From positions 5,901,224 to 5,965,223 of the forward strand of contig NZ_KK853997.1 in the NCBI RefSeq assembly GCF_000696185.1: a stretch of 64,000 bases of DNA, in the 5' to 3' direction. A program made the translations under genes and the position numbers. Below the pieces are notes generated by a model. That model was not told the origin of the DNA. It was given only the letters and a program-made list of their open reading frames with translations, and ran no database searches. The stretch comes from Kitasatospora cheerisanensis KCTC 2395. Its GTDB lineage: Bacteria > Actinomycetota > Actinomycetes > Streptomycetales > Streptomycetaceae. This document shows, one piece after another, positions 52,311 to 61,002 of the stretch. Position 1 is the first letter of the stretch; each line of letters opens with the position of its first letter.

Positions 52311-53288
52311 TCAGCCCACCGGGATGCCGGGGTTGACCAGGGCGGTGCCGCCGGTGACGGTGTTGTCGGCGGTGACGGTGACCGGGCAGGCGGCGCGGTC
52401 GTAGTCGGTGACGTCGATCGCGTACTTCGCGGCGCTGGAGCCGCCGGCCCCGGTCAGGTCGGAGCGGTTGTTGCGGAAGACGGTGCCGCAGCCCCAGCCG
52501 GCGGCCTGGCTGTGGACCTGGTAGCCGTCGTTCATGGTGCGGACGCCGGTGTTGTTCTCGATGACGTAGCCGTTGCCCTTCACGTCGACCCACGAGTCGT
52601 CGTAGTTGACGTTCGTCAGCCCGTTGCCGTCGAAGCGGTTGCCGGAGACCAGGCCGCCGGTGGTGCCCTCCTTGAGGTCGATGTTCTCGCCGCCGATGTT
52701 CGGGCCGATCACGTTGTCCAGGATCTGCACGTAGTCGCTGCGGTCGGTGAGCGTGTTGGCGGTGCCCACGTACACGCCCTCGCCCTTGCCGTCGTGGGCG
52801 GTGCCGGTGTCGTGCACGGTCGAGTTGCGGAGCACGCCGTGGCTGGAGGAGGTGCGGAAGTGCACGCCCTCCATGGTGGTGTGGTGGACCGTCACGCCGT
52901 CGAGCACCACCCAGTCGGAGGCGTCGACCATGATGCCCTTCTGCGCGCCGGTGACGGTCAGGCCCTGGACGGTCCAGTAGGAGGCGCCGTTCAGGGACAG
53001 GCCGTAGCCGCCGCCGGTGGAGGTGGTGAGGACCGCGCCGGGGGAGCCGGTGAGGGTGATCCGGGCGGCGGCCGTGCCCGGTGTGGTGATCTTGAAGTTG
53101 CCGGTGTAGGTGCCGTCGGTGAGCCGGATGGTCCTGCCGGGGGCGGCGGCCGTCAGCGCGGCCTGGAGCTGCTTGCCGGTGGAGACCGTGACGGTGTCGG
53201 AGGACGGCGTCGCGGCCCAGGCCGGGGCGGGGAGCAGGGCGGCGGCGAGGGCGGCGACGCCCAGCGCGAGGCGGGGGCGGTGCGTCAT
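52311..53288 (-). CDS. Secreted right-handed parallel beta-helix protein (pectate-lyase-like)
   Basis: 325 residues with a signal peptide (about 1-25, LALGVAALAAALLPAPAWA). From residue 35 onward short repeats of beta-helix type (TIRLTDGTYTGNFKI, GLTVTGAQKGIMVDA, GVTVHHTTMEGVHF, NIGGENIDLKEGTTGGLV) form a right-handed coil. Such folds belong to polysaccharide lyases and related enzymes; conserved lyase residues are not certain. Its promoter region holds three CCGTCAATG repeats. GAGCGCACC lies upstream of the ATG. Confidence 0.82.
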   Translation of the reverse strand: MTHRPRLALGVAALAAALLPAPAWAATPSSDTVTVSTGKQLQAALTAAAPGRTIRLTDGTYTGNFKITTPGTAAARITLTGSPGAVLTTSTGGGYGLSLNGASYWTVQGLTVTGAQKGIMVDASDWVVLDGVTVHHTTMEGVHFRTSSSHGVLRNSTVHDTGTAHDGKGEGVYVGTANTLTDRSDYVQILDNVIGPNIGGENIDLKEGTTGGLVSGNRFDGNGLTNVNYDDSWVDVKGNGYVIENNTGVRTMNDGYQVHSQAAGWGCGTVFRNNRSDLTGAGGSSAAKYAIDVTDYDRAACPVTVTADNTVTGGTALVNPGIPVG

Positions 53289-53334
53289 GACGGTGCGCTC
53301 CTGGTGGGGGAAAGAGCGGATCAGGACAACTGCA

Positions 53335-53409
53335 CCGTCAATGTGGAGTAGACCAATACGGGCCGTCAATGGCTGTGCGCCGACCAGGTGCGGCGACCGG
53401 CCGTCAATG
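53335..53409. repeat. Three CCGTCAATG repeats between divergent genes
   Basis: CCGTCAATG occurs at 53335, 53363 and 53401. The last two extend to GGCCGTCAATGGC. On the minus strand each gives TTGACGG, a -35-like word. Within this stretch TGTGGAGTAGACCAAT (53342-53357) matches the DasR dre palindrome at about 12 of 16 positions. Confidence 0.5.
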
Positions 53410-53470
53410 GCGCGCGACCGGGAACCGTCCGAAGATGGGGGGACCGGACCACCCACCCGAGGTGCAGCGC

Positions 53471-55768
53471 ATGGAGAGTCGGCGGTTGCCGTACATCGAC
53501 GGCGTCGCGGCCGCCCTGGTCGACGGCGACGGACGCGTCGTCGGCTGGACCGCCGCCGCCGAGCAGCTGCTCGCCCTGGACGCCGCCCAGGTCACCGGCC
53601 GCCCCGCCCGCGAACTGCTGGCCGACGGCGCCGTCGACGAGCACGTGCTGGGCCGGCGGGCCGGCGAGGTGCGGCTGCGCACCGGCACCGGCGACCCGCT
53701 CGCGGTCGCCTACCAGGTGCTGCCGCTGTCCGGCGCGGGCGGCGAGGTCCGCGCCCTGGTGCTGGCCACCCCCGCCGACACGGTCGCCCGCCGGCGCCAG
53801 GACGAGGCGTTCACCCGCGAACTGTTCCTGCAGGACCGGGTCGGCCTCGCGGTGTTCGACTCCGACCTGCGGCTGCTGCGCACCAACACCCACCTGCTGC
53901 CCTACACCGGCCTGCCCGACGGCCTGGCCGGCCACCACCTGCGCGACTTCCTGCAGCCCGAGGACGCCGACGCGACCGAGGCGATCCTGCGGCACGTGAT
54001 CGCCACGGGCGAGCCCGTGGTCCGCACCGCACTGCGGATCCGCACCCTGGACGACCCCGGCAGCGGCGTGGTGATGGAGATCCAGGCGTTCCGGCTGCAG
54101 TCCCTGGACGGCGCGGTGATCGGCGTCACCGCGCTGTTCGGCGACGTCACCGAACTGCACCGCTACCGGCGGCGGGCCGACGTGCTGCACCGGGCCACCG
54201 CCGCCGTCGGCGGCTCGCTGTCGGTGGCCGGCACCGCCGAGGACCTGGCCGGGGTGCTCGTCCCCGGCCTCGGCGACCGGGCCGAGGTGGACATCGCCGA
54301 GGCCGTGTTCACCGGCGACGAGCCGCAGCCCGCCGGAGACGGCCGGCTCGCCGTCCGGCGCACCGCCACCGCCGGGCCGCCGCGCGCCGACGACCGCCCG
54401 CTCGGCCCGCTGGGACGCGAGGAGCTCGGCGGCCCGGCCGGATCGGTCCCCGACCCGCCGTCGATGAGCGCCCCGCTGCAGGCCCGCAGCGGCCCGCTCG
54501 GCCGGGTCACCGTGCACCGCGACCGCGCCGAGGGCCCCTACCGGCGCGAGGACCTCGAACTGCTCCGGGAGATCGCCGCCCGGGCCTCGCTCGCCCTGGA
54601 CAACGCCCGCCGCTACACCCGCGAGCACCGCGCCGCCGTCGGCCTCCAGCGCAGCCTGCTGCCGCCCGCCGAGACCGCCGTGCCCGCCGCCACCACCGCC
54701 AGCGTCTACCGGCCCACCGACACCGCGACCGGCGTCGGCGGCGACTGGTTCGACGTGATCCCGCTCTCCTCCGCCCGGGTCGCCCTGGTGGCCGGCGACG
54801 TGGTCGGCCACGGGCTCCAGGCCAGCGCCACCATGGGCCGGCTGCGCACCGCCGTCCGCACCCTCGCCGACCTGGACCTGGAGCCCGACGAACTGCTGGT
54901 GCACCTGGACGACCTGGTCTCCCAGCTGGTGGTCGAGGGCAGCGAGGAGGAACGCGAACGCGGCGTCGCCGACCCGTCCGGGGCGACCTGCGTGTACGCC
55001 GTCTACGACCCGGTGTCCGGGCTCTGCCAGACCGCCAGCGCCGGGCACCCGCCGCCCGCCGTGGTCCACCCCGACGGGCGGGTCGAGTACCTGCCGGTCA
55101 ACCCGGGCCCGCCGCTGGGCGTCGGCGGGCTGCCGTTCGAGACCGCCGAGTGCGCGCTGCGCGCGGGCAGCGTGCTGGCGCTGTACACCGACGGACTGAT
55201 CGAGGGCGGCGACGGCGGCGACCTCGACGAGGGCATGGCGCAGCTCGCCGCCCAGCTCGGCGCGGCCGACCTGGACGGGGACCTGGCCGCCGCCGGGCGG
55301 GCGATCGTCGCGGAGATGGCCACCGCCGGGCAGAGCGACGACGTCACGCTGCTGCTGGCCCGGCTGCACCCCGTGCTGCCCGACGACACCGCCGCCTGGA
55401 CCATCGAGGCCGACCCGTCGGCCGTCGCCGGGGTGCGGGAGGCGGCCAGTCGCACCCTGGAGCAGTGGGGGCTGGGCGAGCTGGTGTTCACCACCGAACT
55501 GGTGCTCAGCGAACTGGTCACCAACGCGATCCGGTACGCGGGCGGGCCGGTGATGGTGCGGCTGATCCGCTCCTCGGTGCTGACCTGCGAGGTGTCCGAC
55601 CCGTCCGCCACCCAGCCGCGGATGCGCCGGGCCCGGCTCACCGACGAGGGCGGCCGCGGCCTGTACCTGGTCGCCCAGCTCACCGAACGCTGGGGCAGCC
55701 GCTACACCCGCACCGGCAAGACCATCTGGGCCGAACAGCCGCTGGAGCCGTCCCCGCTCAGCTGGTAG
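53471..55768 (+). CDS. PAS-GAF-SpoIIE phosphatase with HATPase_c domain
   Basis: 765 residues, four parts. PAS-like domains about 8-105 and 112-225 (VGLAVFDSDLRLLRTNTHLL); a degenerate GAF about 245-380; a PP2C/SpoIIE phosphatase about 400-625 with VGGDWFDVIPL, VAGDVVGHG and QSDDVTLLLARL metal sites; an anti-sigma-type HATPase about 640-750 with the N box ELVTNAIRYAGG and DEGGRGLYLVAQ. In Streptomyces such proteins dephosphorylate anti-anti-sigma factors and tie a stimulus to a sigma cascade. Start MESRRLPYID with GAGG upstream. Confidence 0.93.
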   Translation: MESRRLPYIDGVAAALVDGDGRVVGWTAAAEQLLALDAAQVTGRPARELLADGAVDEHVLGRRAGEVRLRTGTGDPLAVAYQVLPLSGAGGEVRALVLATPADTVARRRQDEAFTRELFLQDRVGLAVFDSDLRLLRTNTHLLPYTGLPDGLAGHHLRDFLQPEDADATEAILRHVIATGEPVVRTALRIRTLDDPGSGVVMEIQAFRLQSLDGAVIGVTALFGDVTELHRYRRRADVLHRATAAVGGSLSVAGTAEDLAGVLVPGLGDRAEVDIAEAVFTGDEPQPAGDGRLAVRRTATAGPPRADDRPLGPLGREELGGPAGSVPDPPSMSAPLQARSGPLGRVTVHRDRAEGPYRREDLELLREIAARASLALDNARRYTREHRAAVGLQRSLLPPAETAVPAATTASVYRPTDTATGVGGDWFDVIPLSSARVALVAGDVVGHGLQASATMGRLRTAVRTLADLDLEPDELLVHLDDLVSQLVVEGSEEERERGVADPSGATCVYAVYDPVSGLCQTASAGHPPPAVVHPDGRVEYLPVNPGPPLGVGGLPFETAECALRAGSVLALYTDGLIEGGDGGDLDEGMAQLAAQLGAADLDGDLAAAGRAIVAEMATAGQSDDVTLLLARLHPVLPDDTAAWTIEADPSAVAGVREAASRTLEQWGLGELVFTTELVLSELVTNAIRYAGGPVMVRLIRSSVLTCEVSDPSATQPRMRRARLTDEGGRGLYLVAQLTERWGSRYTRTGKTIWAEQPLEPSPLSW

Positions 55769-56561
55769 CGCCGACCAGTTCCTCGGCCTTGGCGGGCTGC
55801 GCCGCCTGCTGCTTGGCCTCGCGGCGGGCGAGCACCACCAGGCCGACCGGGATCAGCGTGGTGAACAGCCACCACTGGATCGCGTACGCCATGTGCGGGC
55901 CGATGTCGGAGTGGCCGGGTTCGGCGAGCAGGGTGGGGGAGGCGCCGGCCGCGGGCTGGGAGGAGGCCAGCTCCAGGTAGCCGCCGAGCACGGGGGCGCC
56001 GGAGTACTTGGCCTGCTCCGCGCTGTTGATCACCTTGTACATCCGGTCCGGCAGGCCGCCGCGGTTCTTCACGCCCAGCGAGGCGTACGTCTCGTCGGCG
56101 CGCAGCCGCCCGGTCACCGTCACGTCGCCGGACGGCGGGGCGGGCACGGCGGGCAGGCTGGCGGCGTCCGCGGCGGACTCCACCCAGCCGCGGTTGACCA
56201 GCACCGAGCCCTTGCCGTCGGCCAGCACCAGCGGGGTGAGCACGAAGTAGCCGATGGAGCTGCCGCCCGGCTCGGTGCGGCCGCGGACGACCACCTCGTG
56301 CGCGGTGTCGTAGTGCCCCTGCGCGGTGACGGTGCGCCACACCTGGTCGCCGGGGACCGACCAGCCCGGGGAGGAGAGCGAGTCGAAGGCGACCGGCGGG
56401 CTGCCCAGGTTGCGGGCCACCAGGTCGTTGCGGGCCACCCGCGCCTCGTGGCGGTGGTACTGCCAGAAACCCAACCGGACCATGGTCGGGATCAGCACCA
56501 GCGCCAGCAGGACGATGACCGCCCAGCGCGCGGACAGCATGAATCGGTACACACCCGGCAC
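55758..56561 (-). CDS. SURF1-family cytochrome oxidase assembly protein
   Basis: 267 residues. Two terminal membrane helices (about 11-29, WAVIVLLALVLIPTMVRLG, and 230-250) enclose the SURF1 domain: RLGFWQYHRHEARVARND, GWVESAADAA, and IGPHMAYAIQWWLF. SURF1 helps insert heme a during cytochrome c oxidase assembly. The GTG at 56561 was chosen because AAGGAGG lies 6 nt upstream; an in-frame GTG at MYRFMLS is possible. Its last 11 nt overlap the convergent phosphatase gene. Confidence 0.9.
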   Translation of the reverse strand: MPGVYRFMLSARWAVIVLLALVLIPTMVRLGFWQYHRHEARVARNDLVARNLGSPPVAFDSLSSPGWSVPGDQVWRTVTAQGHYDTAHEVVVRGRTEPGGSSIGYFVLTPLVLADGKGSVLVNRGWVESAADAASLPAVPAPPSGDVTVTGRLRADETYASLGVKNRGGLPDRMYKVINSAEQAKYSGAPVLGGYLELASSQPAAGASPTLLAEPGHSDIGPHMAYAIQWWLFTTLIPVGLVVLARREAKQQAAQPAKAEELVGATS

Positions 56562-56583
56562 GCTAACCCTCCTTACCGCCGCG

Positions 56584-57564
56584 TCACGCACCGGGGTGCG
56601 GCGCGACCTCCCGCAGCAGCTGCAGGAACGCGTCCTCGCCGACCACCGGGGTGCCGTACTCGCGGGCCTTGCGGGCCTTGCCGCTCCACGAGGTGGGCTC
56701 GTTGGTGACCAGCAGGCTGGTGAGCCGGCTCACCGAGGAGGCGATGTGCAGGCCCGCCTCGATCATCCGGTCCTCCAGCAGTTCGCGGTCGGTGGCGGTG
56801 TCGCCGGTGATCGCCACCCGCATGCCCTGCACCAGCGGCGAGCCGTCCACCCAGCGCCCCGGGTTCGGGTACGGGCAGGCCGGGCGCTTGCGGGAGGGCC
56901 GGTACGAGCTGCTCCAGGAGCCGCGGGACGGGCCGGCCGGGGCGTTCTCGCCGAGGTCGGTGACGGCCACGCAGGCGGTCAGCGGCAGCGGCACCCCGCC
57001 GTTGCGGGCCAGCTGGAGGGACGGGCGGAACACCTCGGCGAGCACCCGGGCGTCGTCCAGCGCGTGGTGCGCCTGACGCTGGCTCACCCCGAAGTGGGCG
57101 GCCAGCGAGGAGAGTTTGCCGTTCGGCAGGGGCAGCCGCAGGTCGCGGGCCAGCACCATGGTGCACAGCCGCTGCTCCACCGGGGCGCGCAGGCCGGCCC
57201 GGGAGAACTCACGGGAGATCATGTTCCAGTCGAACAGGGCGTTGTGGGCGACCATCACCCGGTCGCGCAGCCGCTCGGCGAGCTCGGCGGCGACCTCCGG
57301 GAAGGTCGGCGCGCCCGCCAGCACCTCGCTGGTCAGGCCGTGGATCCACACCGGGCCGGGATCCCGCTCCGGGTTGACCAGGGTGTACCAGTGGTCGGTG
57401 ATCTCGCCGTCCGGGTCGAGCTGGTAGACGCCCGCCGAGATGACCCGGTCCGAGCGCCCGAGTCCGGTGGTCTCCACGTCGACCACCGCGAAGCCGCGCC
57501 CGGTGCCCCCGCCGGGGCCGGTGCGCTGTGCCGGGAGCGGCGAGGTGGTGAATGGCGCGTACAT
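56584..57564 (-). CDS. DEDDh 3'-5' exonuclease fused to a BRCT domain
   Basis: 326 residues. The exonuclease domain (about 22-185) has all four acidic sites and the histidine: D29 and E31 in AVVDVETTGL, D112 in HNALFDWN, H166 and D171 in QAHHALDDARVL. The C-terminal 90 residues form a BRCT-like domain: VQGMRVAITGDTATDRELLEDRM, VTNEPTSWSGKARKAREYG. DnaQ-like exonuclease plus BRCT occurs in actinobacteria and suggests a DNA-repair role. TAAAGT sits 8 nt before the ATG (leaderless). Confidence 0.9.
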   Translation of the reverse strand: MYAPFTTSPLPAQRTGPGGGTGRGFAVVDVETTGLGRSDRVISAGVYQLDPDGEITDHWYTLVNPERDPGPVWIHGLTSEVLAGAPTFPEVAAELAERLRDRVMVAHNALFDWNMISREFSRAGLRAPVEQRLCTMVLARDLRLPLPNGKLSSLAAHFGVSQRQAHHALDDARVLAEVFRPSLQLARNGGVPLPLTACVAVTDLGENAPAGPSRGSWSSSYRPSRKRPACPYPNPGRWVDGSPLVQGMRVAITGDTATDRELLEDRMIEAGLHIASSVSRLTSLLVTNEPTSWSGKARKAREYGTPVVGEDAFLQLLREVAPHPGA

Positions 57565-57572
57565 AGCGCACC

Positions 57573-57578
57573 ACTTTA
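57573..57578 (-). promoter_or_regulatory. Leaderless -10 box of the exonuclease gene
   Basis: TAAAGT on the minus strand ends 8 nt before the ATG at 57564. No ribosome site is visible. Confidence 0.4.
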
Positions 57579-57685
57579 CGGGGAGCCGGGGCGGGCTCCG
57601 GCCGGATCGGCGGTTCCGGGGGCGTCCTACAGTGGAACGCGGGTGCGAACCCGGCATCCGACCCCTGCACCGAAGGACAACCCTC

Positions 57686-58729
57686 ATGCGCGCCACCGTG
57701 ATCCACGGCCCCCAGGACATCCGGATCGAGGAGGTGCCCGATCCGCGGATCCAGCGCCCCACCGACGCCGTGGTGCGGGTGCTGAACGCCTGCATCTGCG
57801 GCAGCGACCTCTGGGCGTACCGTGGCGTGGCCAAGCGCCAGGCCGGCCAGCGGATCGGCCACGAGTTCCTCGGCTTCGTCGAGGAGGTCGGCGCCGAGGT
57901 GCGCGATCTCACAGTCGGCGACCTGGTGGTGGCCCCGTTCGTCTGGTCCGACGGCGTGTGCGAGTACTGCCGCGAGGGCCTGCAGACCTCCTGCCCGCAC
58001 GGCGGGTTCTGGGGGATCCCCGGCTCGGACGGCGGGCAGGGCGAGGCGGTCCGGGTGCCGTTCGCGGACGGCACCCTGGTGAAGCTGCCCAAGGAGGCGG
58101 CCGGCGACGAGAAGCTGCTGCCGGCGCTGCTGGCGCTGTCCGACGTGATGGCGACCGGCCACCACGCCGCGGTGTCGGCGGGCGTGCGGCCCGGCGCGAC
58201 CGTCGCGGTGGTCGGCGACGGCGCGGTCGGCCTGTGCGGCGTGCTGGCCGCGCACCGGCTGGGCGCGGGCCGGATCATCGCGCTCGGCCGGCACGAGGGC
58301 CGCACCGCGATAGCCCGCTCCTTCGGCGCCACCGACGTGGTGCCGGAGCGCGGCGACGCCGCGATCGAGGCGGTGCGCGAGCTGACCGGCGGCCGGGGCG
58401 CGCACGCCGTGCTGGAGGCGGTCGGCACCGAGGAGTCGATGCGCACCGCGATCTCGATCGCCCGGGACGGCGGCGGGGTCGGCTACGTGGGCGTGCCGCA
58501 CGGCGGCAGCGCGGGCGTGGACATCCGTCAGATGTTCGACCGGAACGTGCGGGTGGGCGGCGGCGTCGCCCCGGCCCGGGCGTACATCCCCGAACTGCTG
58601 CCCGACGTGCTGTCCGGGGCGATCGACCCGGGCGCGGTGTTCGACCGGACGGTGGACCTGGACGGGGTGCCCGAGGGCTACCGGGCGATGGACGAGCGGA
58701 CCGCGCTGAAGGTCCGAATTGCCTTCTGA
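57686..58729 (+). CDS. Zinc-dependent medium-chain alcohol dehydrogenase
   Basis: 347 residues of the MDR family. The catalytic zinc set starts with C38 in CICGSDLW and H59/E60 in RIGHEFLG. The structural zinc site is altered: DGVCEYCREGLQTSC keeps C92, C95 and C103 but has Asp at the usual first cysteine (about residue 89). NAD loop: VAVVGDGAVGLCGV. Specificity unknown. GAAGGA lies before the ATG and a TACAGT -10-like box about 50 nt upstream. It ends at a strong hairpin. Confidence 0.88.
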   Translation: MRATVIHGPQDIRIEEVPDPRIQRPTDAVVRVLNACICGSDLWAYRGVAKRQAGQRIGHEFLGFVEEVGAEVRDLTVGDLVVAPFVWSDGVCEYCREGLQTSCPHGGFWGIPGSDGGQGEAVRVPFADGTLVKLPKEAAGDEKLLPALLALSDVMATGHHAAVSAGVRPGATVAVVGDGAVGLCGVLAAHRLGAGRIIALGRHEGRTAIARSFGATDVVPERGDAAIEAVRELTGGRGAHAVLEAVGTEESMRTAISIARDGGGVGYVGVPHGGSAGVDIRQMFDRNVRVGGGVAPARAYIPELLPDVLSGAIDPGAVFDRTVDLDGVPEGYRAMDERTALKVRIAF

Positions 58730-58756
58730 CGCAGTCTGATTGGCGGATCATCAGAT

Positions 58757-58783
58757 CGGGGCGGCCGTGCGACGGCCGCCCCG
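58757..58783 (+). terminator. Terminator after the alcohol dehydrogenase gene
   Basis: CGGGGCGGCCGT / ACGGCCGCCCCG form a 12-bp perfect stem with a 3-nt loop, 28 nt after the stop codon. Confidence 0.75.
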
Positions 58784-58928
58784 TTCCGCGTTCCGGTCAG
58801 TTTTCGGCCGGAACGTGCGGGGAACCTTCTCGCGACCACGTTCCGGATCTAGCATGCAGCGCACTCCGAGTGACGCCCCACACGCCCGTCCGATCGTCCG
58901 CCGCACCGAAGACGACAGGAGGCCCCGC

Positions 58929-59303
58929 GTGGCACCCCCGCCCGAGACCGCCCCGGAAACGTTCCAGCACATCGAGCAGTCCCCCGAGTTCCGCCAACTG
59001 CGCAGCTCCTTCCGGAACTTCGCATTCCCGGTCACCGCCGGATTCGTGCTCTGGTACCTGCTCTACGTCCTGCTCTCCTGCTACGCCCCCGGCCTGATGA
59101 GCACCAAGGTCGTCGGCAACGTCAACCTCGCGCTGGTGCTCGGCCTCCTCCAGTTCGCCAGCACCTTCGCCATCGCCGCCTGGTACGCCCGGCACGCCGA
59201 CCGCCGGCTCGACCCGAGCGCCGCCGCCATCCGCTTCCGCGCCGACGCCGTGCTGCCCGCCCAGGCCGACCACACCACCGTCGCCGAGGAGGCCGCCGAA
59301 TGA
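58929..59303 (+). CDS. DUF485 membrane protein paired with ActP
   Basis: 124 residues, GTG start. The DUF485 pattern is complete: FRQLRSSFRNFAFPVTAGFV, LLYVLLSCYAPGLMSTKV, then a second helix LVLGLLQFASTFAIAAWYARH. DUF485 proteins almost always precede an acetate/monocarboxylate symporter and may be an accessory subunit. Its stop overlaps the symporter start (ATGA). GGAGG lies upstream of the GTG. The 58739-58928 stretch holds the terminator and otherwise nothing clear. Confidence 0.9.
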   Translation: MAPPPETAPETFQHIEQSPEFRQLRSSFRNFAFPVTAGFVLWYLLYVLLSCYAPGLMSTKVVGNVNLALVLGLLQFASTFAIAAWYARHADRRLDPSAAAIRFRADAVLPAQADHTTVAEEAAE

Positions 59304-60913
59304 CCCACCTGGCCAGCTCCGCGAGCGACCACCGCACCCTGATCATGTGGCTGTTCGGCGTCTTCGTGGTCGCCACCCTCGGCATCACCCTGTGGGCCGG
59401 CCGGCAGACCCGCGACGCCGCCGACTTCTACGCCGGCGGCCGCGCCTTCACCGGCTTCCAGAACGGCCTGGCGATCTCCGGGGACTACATGTCCGCCGCG
59501 TCCTTCCTCGGCATCGCCGGACTCATCGCCCTCTACGGCTACGACGGCTTCCTCTACTCCATCGGCTTCCTGGTCGCCTGGCTGGTCGCCCTGCTGCTGG
59601 TCGCCGAACCGCTGCGCAACTCCGGCCGCTACACCATGGCCGACGCCCTCGCCTTCCGGATGCGCCAGCGCCCCGTGCGCACCGCCGCCGGCATCTCCAC
59701 CATCGTGGTGTCGATCTTCTACCTGCTCGCCCAGATGGTCGGCGCCGGCTCGCTGGTCGCCCTGCTGCTCGGCGTCAGCGGCGACGGCGCCAAGCGCTGG
59801 ACCATCGTCGCGGTCGGCGCGCTCATGGTGATCTACGTGACCGTCGGCGGCATGAAGGGCACCACCTGGGTGCAGATAGTCAAGGCCGTGCTACTGATCG
59901 CCGGCGCCGCGACCATGACCGTCATGGTGCTGGCCAAGTACCACTTCAACCTGTCCGGCCTGCTCGGCGCCGCCGCCGACGCCAGCGGCAAGGGCCACGC
60001 CTTCCTCGAACCCGGACTCAAGTACGGCGTCACCGGCACCACCAAGCTCGACTTCCTCAGCCTCGGCATCGCCCTCGTCCTCGGCACCGCCGGACTGCCG
60101 CACATCCTGGTCCGCTTCTACACCGTGCCCACCGCCAAGGCCGCCCGGAAGTCGGTGCTCTGGGCGATCGGCATCATCGGCGTCTTCTACCTGATGACGC
60201 TCGCCCTCGGCTTCGGCGCCGCCGCCCTGGTCGGCCCCAAGACCATCAAGGCCTCCAACACCGCCGGCAACACCGCCGCCCCGCTGCTCGCCGAACAGCT
60301 CGGCGGCGGGGCCGGCTCCACCGGCGGCGCGGTGCTGCTCGCGGTGATCTCCGCCGTCGCCTTCGCCACCATCCTCGCCGTGGTCGCCGGACTCACCCTC
60401 GCCTCCTCCTCGTCCTTCGCGCACGACCTCTGGGCGAACGTGATCCGGCGCGGGAAGGCGAGCGAGAAGGAGGAGGTGGCGAGCGCCAAGCTGGCCGCCG
60501 TCGCGATCGGCGCGACCGCCATCGTGCTGTCGATCTTCGCCGACAAGCTGAACGCCGCCGCCCTGGTCGCGCTGGCCTTCGCGGTCGCCGCCTCCGCCAA
60601 CCTGCCCACCCTGCTGTACTCGCTGTTCTGGAAGCGGTTCAACACCGCCGGCGCGGTCTCCGCCACCTACGCCGGACTGATCACCTCCGTCACCCTGGTG
60701 ATCTTCTCCCCGGTGGTCTCCGGCAACCCCAGGACCTCGCTCTTCCCGCACAGCGACTTCCACTGGTTCCCGCTGGAGAACCCCGGCCTGGTGTCCATCC
60801 CGGTCGGCTTCCTGGCCGGCGCGATCGGCACCTGGCTGGCCCGGAACCCGGCCGACCCGGCGAAGTACGCCGAACTCGAGGTCCGTTCGCTCACCGGCCT
60901 CGGCGCGCACTGA
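59300..60913 (+). CDS. actP: Cation/acetate symporter (ActP, sodium:solute symporter family)
   Basis: 537 residues with about 13 membrane helices. The SSS family opening is present: GRAFTGFQNGLAISGDYMSAASFLGIAGLI, with FYAGGR just before. Later motifs include GTAGLPHILVRFYTVPT (sodium site region) and AFATILAVVAGLTLASSSSFAHDLW. It imports acetate and similar monocarboxylates with sodium or protons. Translationally coupled to DUF485 and ended by a hairpin at 60940. Acetate taken up could feed the ethylmalonyl-CoA pathway elsewhere in the window. Confidence 0.94.
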   Translation: MTHLASSASDHRTLIMWLFGVFVVATLGITLWAGRQTRDAADFYAGGRAFTGFQNGLAISGDYMSAASFLGIAGLIALYGYDGFLYSIGFLVAWLVALLLVAEPLRNSGRYTMADALAFRMRQRPVRTAAGISTIVVSIFYLLAQMVGAGSLVALLLGVSGDGAKRWTIVAVGALMVIYVTVGGMKGTTWVQIVKAVLLIAGAATMTVMVLAKYHFNLSGLLGAAADASGKGHAFLEPGLKYGVTGTTKLDFLSLGIALVLGTAGLPHILVRFYTVPTAKAARKSVLWAIGIIGVFYLMTLALGFGAAALVGPKTIKASNTAGNTAAPLLAEQLGGGAGSTGGAVLLAVISAVAFATILAVVAGLTLASSSSFAHDLWANVIRRGKASEKEEVASAKLAAVAIGATAIVLSIFADKLNAAALVALAFAVAASANLPTLLYSLFWKRFNTAGAVSATYAGLITSVTLVIFSPVVSGNPRTSLFPHSDFHWFPLENPGLVSIPVGFLAGAIGTWLARNPADPAKYAELEVRSLTGLGAH

Positions 60914-60939
60914 CGCCGGAGCAGCCCGCACGCACCGTT

Positions 60940-60977
60940 AAGCTGGCCCGGCCGCCGCCCGGCGGCCGGGCCAGCTT
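60940..60977 (+). terminator. Terminator after actP
   Basis: AAGCTGGCCCGGCCGCC / GGCGGCCGGGCCAGCTT form a perfect 17-bp stem with a 4-nt loop, 26 nt after the actP stop and 25 nt before moaA. Confidence 0.88.
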
Positions 60978-61002
60978 GGCTTCCAGGGAAAGGCGGGCCG
61001 CG

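Noticed and set aside
51514..52593. A single intact SDR frame starting upstream of 52268
   Set aside because: The upstream part is Arg/His-rich out-of-frame sequence; only the part after about 51987 is real SDR.
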